Of a DNA stretch of 64,000 nucleotides, positions 43,571 through 54,346 are shown one piece after another. Both the position numbers and the translations under genes were made by a program. The stretch lies in assembly GCA_039090855.1 (NCBI GenBank), contig CM077022.1, positions 70,394,971 through 70,458,970 of the forward strand, in the 5' to 3' direction. The notes under the pieces were generated by a model, which worked only from the letters and a program-made list of their open reading frames with translations, was not told where the DNA came from and made no database searches. This DNA is from Macrothele yani. Its lineage: Eukaryota > Arthropoda > Arachnida > Araneae > Macrothelidae. Each line of letters begins with the position of its first letter. The first letter of the stretch is position 1.

Positions 43571-43984
43571 TCCGCTCATCTAGGCTTTATAGGCATTTTA
43601 ACAATTCAAATTGTTGATAACCTACAGGTATTTTTCGCAAAACCAAAATTATTGTACTTTACTGCGTGTAACACAAATGTGCATTTTGTAATTGAAAAAG
43701 TTGCTCTAATTTTATACCAATGGAGCGTACTACAAAAAAGTTACGCCAAAGTTAATCATACCATGCAAATTTCATTCTTTTAGAGAACTAAGGCCAGCCT
43801 TTTTAAATGCCTCACGATCACACATACAAAGCACGTAACTTTCATGTGACGTGTCAAATGACCTTTTCCGATTTATACGAAAATATATAACATAAGTAAG
43901 TGAATAAATAAGTAACAATTAAGAATTGTGGCACATAAAAAACAAGTAAAACTACTAATTAATAAATTACTCAAGAGACGCATA
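43571..43984. other. No gene recognised
   Basis: AT-rich, no signature. The frame 43478-43783 runs into the direct repeat and has no known domain. Confidence 0.45.
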
Positions 43985-44479
43985 TAGTGTATTAAATCCG
44001 TTTACTTTTGTGGTGTAGTAAACACAAAGATTCGCCAAGCTTTCGCACTCCACTGGGAGGCTTTTTCAAGGCAATGGTAGCTATAAAAATTCAGGGAATC
44101 GGAACAGGTAGGTAATAAAGATGAGTTTTGAAAATAACGTGGGTGACATCATGAGCATATTACACGAATATTTATCACGTAATTATACGGTGCATCGCGA
44201 TGTGTTTTTATTTTTTAATAACGCATGCCAAACCCTTTGTACTTCAGTAGAAACAATATCATTGCACGCTAGTTTGCTGGATAGGATTTCGATTGTTTCC
44301 CTGATGGAAGTATGTTTAAAGTTCGTGTAAGGGGCAATTCTTCTAATACTGTTCCATACCGGAGCGGCCGATGAATGCATGTCTTCTCTGACGAGGGCTG
44401 TATTCTGCATGTCCTGGTTGACACTTCGCACGTGCTCTTGACATCTAGTGTCCAAGGATCGCTTTGTCATTCCGATATA

Positions 44480-45096
44480 CACTATACTGACAAAAGCCAC
44501 CGAACACCTAGAAGAGAAACACAACATAGCATTTATTGACATACATTAGTACGGTGTCGGTTAACCTTTGGCCCTAATGCATGCACTGACCCTTCGAGAC
44601 ATGCTTTCGACAAGGTTTTGGAACACAGCGATAGGTATGCACTTCCATTCAGTACATAATGCTGCTGCTAACTGTTGATTAGTAGTAGGCCTTGGTTCCA
44701 AACTTCTTATGCGGCGCTCTAATTCATCTCATATGTGCTCTTTGGGATTTAGATCAGGGCTCTGTGCTGTCCAGTCCACACACGATACGGAATTACACGC
44801 CGTAACAGTCCTTGCTTTATGGTTCGGTGTAATATCCAGCTGGTACCAACAAGGCTCGGTTCCATAGTATTGCCACAGAGTTGGTAGGGGCCGCCCCGGT
44901 GGCGCAGTGGTCTAAGCGATGGCCTCTGATCATTCGTCCGAACGGGGTCCGGGTTCGAATCCCGGTGAGGCATGGATGTTGTGTTTGTCTTACGGCACTG
45001 GCTCTCTCCCTTCCCTGGAACCAGTGACCCTAAATTAGGGACGGGCGACTGCTTATAGCCCATTGAGTTGCTCACGGTGGTCGTTAAACCTCCAAT

Positions 45097-45130
<34 letters not shown>

Positions 45131-45968
45131 TTGGTAGGGCATAATTGTCCAGAACATCGAGGTAGACGTGCTGGTTAACAGGTTTGTCCACGATAACAAA
45201 TGGGCCGGGACCATACCACGAAAAACACCCCCACAGGTGCACACTGCCAGCTCCAAACTTGACCGTAGGAACAGTACACTGTGGTAAATATCGTTCCCCC
45301 GGCTGCCGCCATACCCACACATTGCCATTAGACTGATGGATCGTGTATCTGGATTCATCAGTTCATAAGGCCCGTTTCCATTGATCTATGGTCCACGATA
45401 AATATTCTTTACACTATGCAAAACGACGAGTAGCATTCCTAGTGGAGATGAAAGGCTTATGAGCAGCCGCACGACCACGTAACCCATGGAATGAAGTTCT
45501 CTGCTAGTGGTACATGTACATACCGAGGTTCCAGCATTTTTACTCACCTGTACACTGAGGTCTTGTGCAGTACTCCGTCAATTAGCTGTAACGACTTTCC
45601 TGAGGCTTCGACGTCCTCTATCACTGATTTTCTTTGGTCTGACAGTACGTTTTGCTGCTTCAGGAACGCCATGTGCCTGGCGCTTATTCAATACATCCAA
45701 AACAGTTGACTTGAGTATGTTCAAACGCTTCTCGGTTTCTATAATGGACAACCCACTAATATAACACACAACAATCTTTCCTTTCTCAAAGTTGGTTCTC
45801 TCCCGCCGCGACATTTTCTCTCAACCTCACAGTGCGATATGATCGCGTTCAGCTGCAGGCTTGGTTTTTGTACCGTTTGCAGCTGTACCGCTCATCTTAA
45901 CAACGCAGCGAATCCGTTCATTTGCTTTTGAAGGGGCGGGGCGTCCGGTGACTTTTGTCAATATAGTG
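44480..45968 (-). pseudogene. Tc1-like transposon, family B copy 3, split by SINE-A
   Basis: Ends CACTATACTGACAAAAGCC and its complement are bordered by TA. From 45814 the frame gives MSRRERTNFEKGKIVVCYISGLSIIETEKRLN to SLRKVVTAN, then breaks. Later parts include [14 protein letters not shown] and [20 protein letters not shown], cut by the SINE after DNYALPTL. Beyond it the coding (LWQYYGTEPCWYQ, NPKEHI-like) is degraded. It sits inside the PLE endonuclease. Confidence 0.92.
44890..45127 (+). mobile_element. SINE-A, full-length and well preserved, inside Tc1 copy B3
   Basis: All landmarks are intact: box A GGCGCAGTGGTCTAAGCG, box B GGGTTCGAATCCCGG, body and a 29-base A tail. The duplication gagttggtaggg (44878-44889 and 45128-45139) is exact. 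The long pure tail and perfect duplication make this probably the youngest SINE-A here. Confidence 0.95.
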
Positions 45969-46914
45969 TATATCTTTTCCGTGTTGTCAGGATATACCTA
46001 CGGTATAGCGTACACACCTGCCTTTTTTTTTCTCACTTTGTTTCTCCTTGCAGCTTGATATTATTTGTGATAACGGGGTCGGGGACTTCATTGCTGTTAA
46101 TATGTTGTATTTACGTAATAAATTCTTTAACAAATATGTAAAGCCTGGGACATATGCGATGGATTCTGCATCGTCTTACTAGGTGATTTTGTTATTGTTG
46201 ACATTATATGATTTCTTATAGTTCTATGTATTCTGTGTGTGTCATCCTTCTTATATCCAGCCTTTTTAGACCTTGGCTATAAATATTATCAATTTCCTTA
46301 TTATTTAGGTAGTCGAGTTTGCATACGTTATATGTTCTATAGAACCATGCTCTAAACAGTGGAGTGCGAAAGCTTGGCGAATCTTTGTGCTTACTACACC
46401 ACAAAAATAAACAGATTTGATACGCTATATGCGTCTCTTGAGTATTCTCAGTATGGGGTATTTATAATTACGCTACTTAAGCTATTTACCCTTGAATATT
46501 AAAAGCCCTTAACCTAATGCTACAAGATTTTGCACAAAGAAAAAATGTTTCTGATAATGAAACGCGTATAGCGTATTAAAACCGTTTATTTTTGTGGTGT
46601 AGTCAGCACAAAGATTCGCCAAGCTTTCGCACTCCACTGGGAGGCTTTCTCAAGGCAATGGTAGACACAAAAATCTCCCAGTGGAGTGCGAAAGCTTTGC
46701 GAATCTTTGTGCTGACTACACCACAAAAATAAACGGATTTAATGCGCTATATGTGTTTCATTATTATTCAACTCTGGTGCATTTAAAATAAAGAAAAAAT
46801 GTTTCTTTTGTCTCTGTTATAAACAAATGGCATGCTTCTCCTCGCAAATAACACTTTCCAGTTCATTATATTCTGAAGCATGCGTAGTTACGTGCAAACA
46901 ACTGTAATGTATAA

Positions 46915-48159
46915 TAGAGATGAGTTCGCGCTCGATTTTAGGAGCCGGGTCCAAAGGCCTAGAGCCCGGGCCCGCCCTGGCCCGGATTCTTGGAAAATTT
47001 TGCTTATCAAGGCTTGCATTTATGCATTATACACTGGCCAAAGATATGGCCCAAGCAAGGATTAGTTTAAAAATCATTAGTTTAAAAATTTTAGTCAGTT
47101 AATCCACTTCACAATATTAATATGTTTTTAGAAATACTACGCATAAAGCCAAATGTTCTAAAATGTGGATTTGAAAATAAATAAATAATCAACGTGTCCT
47201 TCGACCGTATCAGGGGAATCAGTAATTTTGGTAAAAGCTGAAGAAAAGAAAATCGTTTAGAAACAAAAAATTCCATTCGTTATTTCTTTTTGATTTCTAA
47301 ATTTACTTTTATTTTGAATAAATTGCATAATAAAACGTACAACGCCATACAGACAGTTGCAAGTGTTTGAAATTTTGACTCTAGAAAACTAATCTTTGTA
47401 ATATAATTTACATATATGCTAATTGGTAAAGGTAGTTTAGAGTGATGTAGTAGAATATAAAAAAAGCGTGTAGGGAAATTTCCAAAATTAAAAAAAAAAA
47501 GAACGTAAAAGCATTCCAGACCAGATTATTCTTCATTTTGTAACATTAACAAAGCTTTGCGCTTAATAATATAATAATCACAATATTATCATATGTGTGT
47601 GCAGTTTCCAGATCAAGTTCATCATGAAAAGAGAGAGAGAGAGAATTGCATCTAATGCCTCAGCGCTTTAACTTGATCTTTTCTCCAAAACTCGACCTGC
47701 TCCACTAAAAACCAACGTCATCCCAAAAATCGCGGGAGTGAGGAAATTCAAAAAAATAAATAACAATACTTCTAACTGCACAATTTTGGAAATTAATACA
47801 TCATTTTAAAGATAAGATTCTTGATTTTTAATAAAATTAGAAGAACGGGAATGTGATTTCCCCCAGGTTTTCGATACCAGACCTCCTTAAACTAATCCTT
47901 GCTTGGGCCATAGTTTTGGACAATTAATAATGCAAGTCTTGCTAAGCAAAATTTGTATTCCAATGGCAGTTAGCTTAGGAAATTGAAAATCCTTCCACCG
48001 TGGTAACAAATCCACAATGAAATTCAACACGTGTAATTCAACCAGGCTCGGAATTACACGTGTTGAATTAATTACAGTAATGAAATTCAAGACGTGTAAT
48101 TCCGAGCCCGGGTTTTTTGGTAGTTAATGAATTCTGAGCCCGGCCCGAGCTCATCTTTA
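46915..48159. mobile_element. hAT-like non-autonomous element with exact 8-bp duplication
   Basis: The ends read TAGAGATGAGTTCGCGC and, in reverse, TAAAGATGAGCTCGGGC. Exact duplication atgtataa at 46907-46914 and 48160-48167. Inverted similarity continues inward for about 150 bases (ccaagcaaggattagttta). A perfect hairpin with arms AATTCAACACGTGTAATT is at about 48020-48069, and a second copy of the arm follows. No coding. Confidence 0.88.
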
Positions 48160-48626
48160 ATGTATAACACCTTACCCTCATTGGTAAGAACTTTTCATTT
48201 ATTGAACTGATATTTCTTTCACATTCTCTTGTTAATATACATGTATAGGAACTATTGCTATGACTGTGAAAAGGGGCCTCAGGTCTTCTGAAATAACTGC
48301 TTTCCCGTCATCCAGTTTTTACAAATTTTACCCGCGAAAAAACAAACTTCCTAAAATTACGTTTCTTTTTAATACTTCTTTCAAAGCTGCCGTAAAAAAA
48401 ACCAAAAAAAAAACCGGTAGGCTCAGTTCTGATTGAGCCGTCAGTTTGGAACGTAGGACTACGACTTGCAAATCGGAGAGTTAAAATGAGCTAGTCGAGT
48501 ATGGTTTCAAAGCGTTTATTTAATTCGTTTATACCGAACACAAGTCTATGATATCAAAAGTAGCTTACATAATTTTTACAAATAATGCTGGATACATTGC
48601 GAACACAAAGCTGATCTATACATGAA

Positions 48627-48743
48627 TTACCCAACGTGGTGCTCTGTCTTCTTGGGCTCCTTACATTCCTCATCACTTGCTCTTGCCTCTCGTTTTGATT
48701 TTCTCCACTTTTGCTTGCGTTCATTCTGCAAATTCCGCGGCAT
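48627..48743 (-). CDS. Small basic ORF of family I (38 aa, unknown function)
   Basis: MPRNLQNERKQKWRKSKREA then RASDEE..PKKTEHHVG. It is strongly basic, which could suit a nucleic-acid-binding or nuclear localisation tail. Copy 1 (2081-2521) has the same ending (KKTEYHVG, same stop), but its start is broken by a stop and by the palindromic insertion. Whether it is translated is unknown; it may be the N-terminus of a lost larger protein. Confidence 0.3.
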   Translation of the reverse strand: MPRNLQNERKQKWRKSKREARASDEECKEPKKTEHHVG

Positions 48744-48744
48744 T

Positions 48745-49345
48745 GTAGGAAATGTTAACCCGTTTACACGGAAACAATTTCGAAGATTTTTACTTTAAAC
48801 CACTGCGATATGTTCTTTATGTGTTTGAATAGATCTCGTCGAGATCTTTAAAACAATACCACGCACAGTCGTTTTGCACTCTCGGTTGTCCAGTTAAACT
48901 GCGATATTGTCAAAAGTGTTCACCGGTTCACAAGAAACAATTTTTAAAATGTTCAGTCCAAACCACTGTGAACTATTCTTCGTATATTTGAATAGATCTC
49001 GTCGAGAGCTTTAAAATGATACCACGCACAGTGGTTGTTTTGCACTTACGGTTGTCCAGATAAACCACGATATTTTCAAAAGTGTTTACAAGAAAGCAAT
49101 TTTTAAAATGTTAGTTCAAACCACTGCGAAATGTTTTTTGTATATTTGAATAGATCTCGTCGAGAGCTTTAAAACGATACCACGCACAGTTTTTTGCACT
49201 CAAGGTTGTCCAGATAAACAGCGATATTGTCAAAAGTGTTCACCGGTTCACAAGAAACAATTTTTAAAATGTTCAGTCCAAACCACTGTGAAATGTTCTT
49301 CGCATATTTGAATAGATCTCGTCGAGAGCTTTAAAAGGATACCAC
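48745..49345. repeat. Tandem array, unit about 160 bp, 3.5 copies
   Basis: The phrase gaatagatctcgtcgagagc starts at 48827, 48990, 49148 and 49310 (spacing 163, 158, 162). Each is followed by ttaaaa-gataccacgcacag and caaaagtgtt. Copy 1 of family I has a single unit, so the array expanded inside copy 2. The unit contains the palindrome TCTCGTCGAGA. Confidence 0.9.
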
Positions 49346-49525
49346 GCACAGTTTTGTTGCTCTCACGGTTGCTGAGTTAGACTGAGTCAAACGCGGCGGC
49401 ACACCCAGAAATATTGTATCATCCCCTCCGCGCACAGAGAGAGTCGCGCGCACGATGTATTGAGCAGTATTCGAATTGGACTCCATGCTGTTTACGAATA
49501 TGCTAACACGATTAGTGTGCGGCAC
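49331..49525 (-). CDS. Conserved small ORF of family I, copy 2 (64 aa)
   Basis: MPHTNRVSIFVNSMESN..QYIVRATLSVRGGDD..FLGVPPRLTQS..VSF; counterpart of 1770-1973 with same start and stop positions and an in-frame difference of three residues. Function unknown. Confidence 0.3.
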   Translation of the reverse strand: MPHTNRVSIFVNSMESNSNTAQYIVRATLSVRGGDDTIFLGVPPRLTQSNSATVRATKLCVVSF

Positions 49526-49640
49526 GTATTTTTAACGCTATAATGATTTCAATTGGGACCTATTTTTGTCACAGGCGGTCGACCGTAAGTCGCCTCATAC
49601 TATTCGCGGAGTTAGACGTAGACCTACGTCAAAACTACTG

Positions 49641-51234
49641 GTTATTTCTTTATTCATATGAAGTTTCCGCAAAGGATTTTGTGAAATGTTATTGCTGAGA
49701 CTAGAAGCCCTCTTAGCCGTGAGTACCCCTCCCCTGCAACGCGGGGGTTGGTGGGGGCTGTCAGTAAGCGCCCGGGTATGCAGTTTTTTCATCAGTTCTA
49801 AACCTTTTGGAAAAAAATTCACACCCATGCATGATAACATAAACGGATTTACTTTTTAAAAAATGTGTTGATCATACGTTTAAGACTAAATAAAACTAAG
49901 ATAGTAACTTAGGTCCTTACCTGAGTAGCCTCATTTTGGATGTTTTCCATTCTTTGGTCTTCATCCGATATGAAATAAAGTCTTTCAACTACTTTCTATG
50001 ATGCAGTTCAGATTCAAACTGGCTGTCTCGTCCTTACCTGCAAGTGGAGCGAGGTCGGTTACCTTCAACAAAATTAATGTCAAAAACACGAAGTTCTTGA
50101 CCCGTCTTAATGTATTCATTGCAATATTTGCATATTCTCTGAAATCATGACCGGGGGGGGAGAGTTTTAACTTTCGCTTTCTCTCTAAACGCCCCATGCC
50201 ACCTCTGAAATAAAAAAGAATCAAAAGAAATTCCGTCGAATTTCAAAATGGTGTTTCGTCACTGAGGGAATTGTTTTACCCTGTAAAACATTTGAGATCA
50301 TTACCCAATTGCTCATAGTCTGTCGCCAATAAAGATAAATTCGAATGTCGCGTGACATAAGAACAAATTATCCACTTGTTTGACTCCTTTCATTATTGTT
50401 TTCTATCTATCATCCCTTTTCAAAAAAGCCTTGAGAAAATTCCTTGGGATATTCTTTCAGAAGCTTAATATGAAATGTAAACAAATCGTAGTTCATCGCC
50501 CGACCATAGCACATTTCTTCCGGCAACAGTTTTCTTTTAAGAAGAACCTTACTTCCCACTAGTTTCCGTTAAGCACGCTGAGTGTTAATAGGATCTAATG
50601 TGGGTCATCCAAACTCATGATGGACGTCATCAAAAGCAACCAATCTTTTAAGTGAAACTGTTTGCAGCCAAAATGCTTCAAGAATTGGCCTATTTAGCCC
50701 TAAGCGGACTTTAAAGCAGACAGTTTATCTTCCGCTTTTCCTAAATCCATTTGCCGGGACCCAATGCAAGTGAACGTCAATCACACTGTTCCATTGAAAT
50801 ACTGAAAAGAACAACTACAAAAATTCCTGTTGACTAATGTGCGTTTAAGGTGGACGTCTAGTGATTTTGCTTCCTATACTTCCAATGGGCAAACTTCTGT
50901 ACACATTTTCTTCACAATTGATGCGTTCCCAAGGATCAAAATTTGAACATCGATTAAAATAACTTTATTTTATAACTTGGAGTACTTAATATTTTCTAAA
51001 ACATAACCATAATTATATTAAAAATCAATAACTTTTCTTTTGGTGGTGTTGAGACCAGAAAAAGATGGCGCGACCTGTACTTTGATGACGTCAGTAGACA
51101 AACAAATGTTGGATTGCTTAAGGGAGGATTCTCAGTTTTTGTTGGGTTTTTTTACGTTATTTTATTATTTCAAGTCTTAAGAATATGTGTACCAAACTTC
51201 AAGTCGAAATTCGCAAAATTGGCCAAGTTATAAT
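49641..51234. other. No gene recognised
   Basis: About 1.6 kb with no domain, RNA gene or repeat boundary that I can support. Short G runs occur near 50153. Frames at 49985-50224 and 50380-50562 have no recognisable motif. It is the longest unexplained stretch in the window and could hold decayed element sequence. Confidence 0.45.
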
Positions 51235-51758
51235 CTGTTATTATCCAGTGGGGTCACGGAATTGGTGCAATTGGCGCAAAGCCGAAGCTGAGAAAACTCT
51301 GGACGAATCCAATCACGAACCACCACTTCATAAAAATGTCGAAAATGCTATAAAGCCGATTTACAGCGATTTGTTATCAAGAGAGTTGCTAGAAAGGTGT
51401 TTGGGTAGTGACACCCAAAACAACAATGAAAGTTTCAATTCTACTGTTTGGCGGCTCACGCCCAAACACATCTTCACTGTGGCTCAAAAACCATCGAAAT
51501 GGCAGCTTATGTAGCAGCAGGCATTTTTAATGAAGGCTTTTCTGCCGTCCTGAAAATGACAACAACAGGAATTGTTATTGGCGAGCAAACAAGATATTTG
51601 CCAACGCACGGGACCAACAGCGTCTGCAGATATCGTCGAGACGCAGCCTCGAGGCTACAAAAGAGGCTCGTACAAGGCGTAGAAGCGAGCAAATGTCTCT
51701 AAACGAGTTCTACGTAGCAGAGAAAAAAACACTGTATGACCTTGGTATAGCAGATTAG
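51235..51758 (+). pseudogene. Mutator-like transposase C-terminal fragment (second, different type)
   Basis: The frame reads YYPVGSRNWCNWRKAEAEKTL, HEPPLHKNVENAIKPIYSDL, ERCLGSDTQNNNESFNSTVW. A frameshift near 51480 leads to IEMAAYVAAGIFNEGFSAVLKM, and another to a basic tail (EARTRRRSEQ) ending LYDLGIAD and stop at 51758. The order W-C-x-W, RCL..TQN.NES.N..VW, FN-G, and final GIAD matches a family of Mutator-like transposase proteins common in arthropod genomes. The catalytic N-terminal part is missing. Two frameshifts show it is not functional. Confidence 0.68.
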
Positions 51759-51908
51759 CAGAAAAATACTATAAGTACTCGATATGCCTCCATAAACTGT
51801 ACTTGAAACTTTAAACACGTTTTTCTCGAAACAGCTTTTTCGCGCATGGTTGGCATGATATTTCAATACCTATTGGACCGATCGATTTCAAATGTAAAAC
51901 TGCATGTT

Positions 51909-51939
51909 ATATATATATATATATATGTAAAACTGCATG

Positions 51940-52004
<65 letters not shown>
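51909..52004. repeat. TA microsatellite, two blocks
   Basis: A short TA run at 51909-51926 and a long one at 51942-52004 are separated by gtaaaactgcatgtt, which is itself a repeat of the sequence just upstream. Confidence 0.95.
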
Positions 52005-52008
<4 letters not shown>

Positions 52009-52995
52009 TTTCTGGTTCGTCAAACGATAACTACTTGTGTATAGAGTAAAACGCAGTTCGAGTTTTTTATTTCAGATCACCTGGAGTAGAGAAATCATGC
52101 CAACCGGTGACCGCCGATCTTCGTGCAGTGTCATGTTCGAGGGGGATTTGCGGGCGTGATTCTTCATGAAACTTATTAAAAATTGTTTGTAGGTACCTGA
52201 AACGATGAAACGATAATAAATAGATGTTCCCTTGGAAAGTGCGTTGTTTACGTCTCCAAAAAAAGGCTATCAAAACAGAATCCGAAGGGCCATGAAAATT
52301 CAATTGTTCTGCACTCTTCTAATTCCTTAGTTTAAGCCTCTTTTTTATGACCAGAGGGCGAATGAGGAGGGTGGATGAGAATTCACTGAGGGCGGCAATT
52401 ACTAATTGCTCTGATGTTTGTTTTCTTTACAAAATAGGGGATTCCAACACGGAAATTGGAGTCTAAAGCTACACTAGCGGTCTGAAGACTGCTCCGGGAC
52501 AGTGCAGCTGACGACTGCTTTGTGGGAGAGGAGTGCAAAGCAAAGTCGGTGGCTTGAAGGAAGGGAGTTAAGGAGGGGGAGGTATGGTGCCTGAGTGGCA
52601 CGACTTTAAAATTTAATTTAGATAAACAAGAACGACATTTTCTTTTTTTTTTAAATGTTCAACTACAGTACCATTTTCGTAAGCAAAAATGCAAAATTTT
52701 GAAAAGCAATTTCAGACAATGCATTCAGATCAAGCAAAAAGTTGAAGGTGAAATTCTACCAGCACTTATATCTTACACCAGTGGCGTAACTAGTCAGATC
52801 CGTGTATGTATGTGTGTCCAGGTGGAAGGATCGAGATTGCACGAATTCCTTTGTAGCCGGTAGTGAAAAGCATTAAAGCCGCCACGGGGCGCAGTGGTCT
52901 AAGCGTTGGTTTAGAATCATTCGTCCGGAAAGAGGGTAGGTTCGAATCCCTGTGAGGCATGGATGTTTTGCTTTTCTTACAGCACGGGCTCTTTT

Positions 52996-54122
52996 CACGG
53001 ACGTCGCTAGACTTCAAAATCAGGGTGGGCGAGCATTATTTTTGGTGGGGCAAGCTTCATAGCAACTTTTTCTTTTTCTACGAAACACTGAAAGAACAAA
53101 TTTTGAATGCTGTTTTTTCTTTTAGTTGAAGGTTAAACGACCACCGTGAGAAACTCAATGGGCTGTAAGGTGTCGCCCGTTCCTAATTTAAGATCACTGG
53201 TTCCGTAAGACAACCACAATATCCATACCTCACCGGGATTCGAGCCCAGACTCTTCTCTGACAAATTGTTTTAAGCCAGTGCTTAGACCACTGCGCCACC
53301 GGGACGGTTTTAATGCTTTTCACTACCGACTACAAAAGAATTCGTACAATTCCAACCCCCACCACCTGGACCTGACTAGTTACACCACGGGTGTAAGATA
53401 CAAGTGTTGGTGAAATGGCGCCTTCAACTTTTTACTTGCTGTGGACGCATTGTCTTAAATTTCTTTTCAAAATTTCCCATTTTTGCTTACGAAAATAGTA
53501 CTGTACTTGAACAATTTATTTTTTAAAAAGTTCGTTTTTGTTTATCTAAATCAAATTTTAACTTTGTACTCCGCAGGCACAATACCTCACCCCTCCTTAA
53601 CTTACTTACTTCTAGCCAGCGACTTTGCCTTGCTCTCTTCTCATACAAAGCAGTCGTCAGCCATTTTCTGCACTTTCACTCTCCCGGGGCAGTCTTAAGG
53701 ATACTAGTGTTGTTTTAGACTCCACTTTTCGTGTTGGATACCCCTATTTTGTAAAGAAAACAAACAGCAGTTAGTAGTGACACCCCTCAGTGAATTCCTG
53801 TTCACCCTCATCATTAGCCCCCTGGGCATACAAACATGAAAAAGAGGCTTAAACTAAGGAATTGGAAGAGTGGAGAACAATTGAATTTTCATGGCCCTGC
53901 GGTGCTATTTTGATAACTTTTTTTGAAAGCGTAAACAACGCACTTTCTTGGGGAAAATACGTAGGATTATATGAAATAAAACACAAGACTAATTACTTGG
54001 CAAAGTGCAGACTAATTTTAAAGTTAAATATATTGAAAAATGGCACACTGTGAAGTGGGTGGGCAAGACAAATTTCAGGGTGGGCTCAAGACCATCCTCG
54101 CACCCCCTTGGCGACGTCCCTG
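52996..54122 (+). mobile_element. hAT-like element, inner copy, with near 8-bp duplication
   Basis: The ends are CACGGACGTCGCTAG and, in reverse, CAGGGACGTCGCCAA. Flanking octamers gctctttt (52988-52995) and actctttc (54123-54130) agree in six positions. Length is 1.13 kb. Inside it is a minus-strand SINE-A (53130-53310). No transposase coding is seen. Confidence 0.83.
53130..53310 (-). mobile_element. SINE-A carried inside the inner hAT-like copy
   Basis: Runs from cgaccaccgtgagaaactca to the tRNA-like head gcttagaccactgcgccacc. About 25 bases of the middle body are missing. It is allelic in position to the SINE-A of the outer copy. Confidence 0.85.
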
Positions 54123-54346
54123 ACTCTTTCCTTTCCCAGGAACCAGTGACCTTAAATTAGGGACGAGCGACTGCTTGCAGCCCTTTCAGTTGCTCAAGGT
54201 GGTCGTTAAGCCTTCAAGCAAAAGAAAAGAAAAACATTAAAAGTTCGTTCTTTCAGTGTTTTGTAAAAAAAAAAAGTTGCTATCAAGTTTGCCACACCAA
54301 AAATAGTGCTCGCCCGTCCTGATATTCGAAGTGCAGCGACGTCCTG

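Larger units (their letters stand above)
44183..46404 (-). pseudogene. PLE reverse transcriptase tail and GIY-YIG endonuclease, split by Tc1
   Basis: Right of the Tc1 the minus strand reads PLFRAWFYRTYNVCKLDYLNNKEIDNIY (reverse transcriptase thumb), and further down AGVYAIP...NTEKIYT, where GVY is the first half of the GIY-YIG motif. Left of the Tc1 it continues VYIGMTKRSLDTRCQEHVRS, supplying YIG, the conserved Arg and the His of the nuclease, then ALVREDMH and IRETIEIL to a stop at 44183. Thus the Tc1 entered at TA in the IYIG codons. Parts between are frameshifted. PLE nucleases of this type nick target DNA for reverse transcription. Confidence 0.85.
43985..46760 (-). mobile_element. Penelope-like element, interrupted by a Tc1 copy
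   Basis: Terminal-repeat copies sharing ccaagctttcgcactccac and tttttgtggtgtagt lie at about 44015-44085, 46362-46440 (opposite strand), 46575-46665 and 46676-46755 (opposite strand), the last two forming a palindrome. Between them is the 3' coding part of a PLE. This arrangement of terminal repeats around a 5'-truncated body is typical of the group. Confidence 0.78.
48415..49640 (-). mobile_element. Family I element, copy 2
   Basis: Reverse match to 1650-2740 without the palindromic insertion there. It gains a tandem array of about 160-bp units in its middle. The outer landmarks ACGTAGGACTACG (48460) and gacgtaggtctacgtctaac (in reverse, about 49605-49630) correspond to copy 1. Confidence 0.65.
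52876..54225 (+). mobile_element. SINE-A split by a hAT-like insertion
   Basis: The tRNA-like head with box A and box B (GGTTCGAATCCCTG) and first body part lie at 52876-52995; the rest (ccaggaaccagtgacc to gtggtcgttaagcc) at 54123-54225. Joined, they give one ordinary SINE-A. Confidence 0.87.
52226..54346 (-). mobile_element. hAT-like element, outer copy, containing a copy of itself
   Basis: Its right end is 54235-54346 (..GTGCAGCGACGTCCTG) and it continues leftward through the 3' part of a SINE-A (54123-54225), the inner element, the SINE-A 5' part (52876-52995) and body to about 52226, where the match with the inner copy ends. The body 52226-52875 is an inverted match of 53311-53960, and 52996-53128 of 54235-54346. 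Hence both copies carried the same SINE-A before one jumped into the other. Confidence 0.82.

Noticed and set aside
44749..45099. Minus-strand frame starting with GGLTTTVSNSMGYKQSP
   Set aside because: It is the antisense of SINE-A and reappears at every SINE-A copy (for example 19217 and 20819).
45096..45320. Protein ending in a run of Phe
   Set aside because: It is Tc1 coding that runs into the antisense of the SINE poly-A tail.
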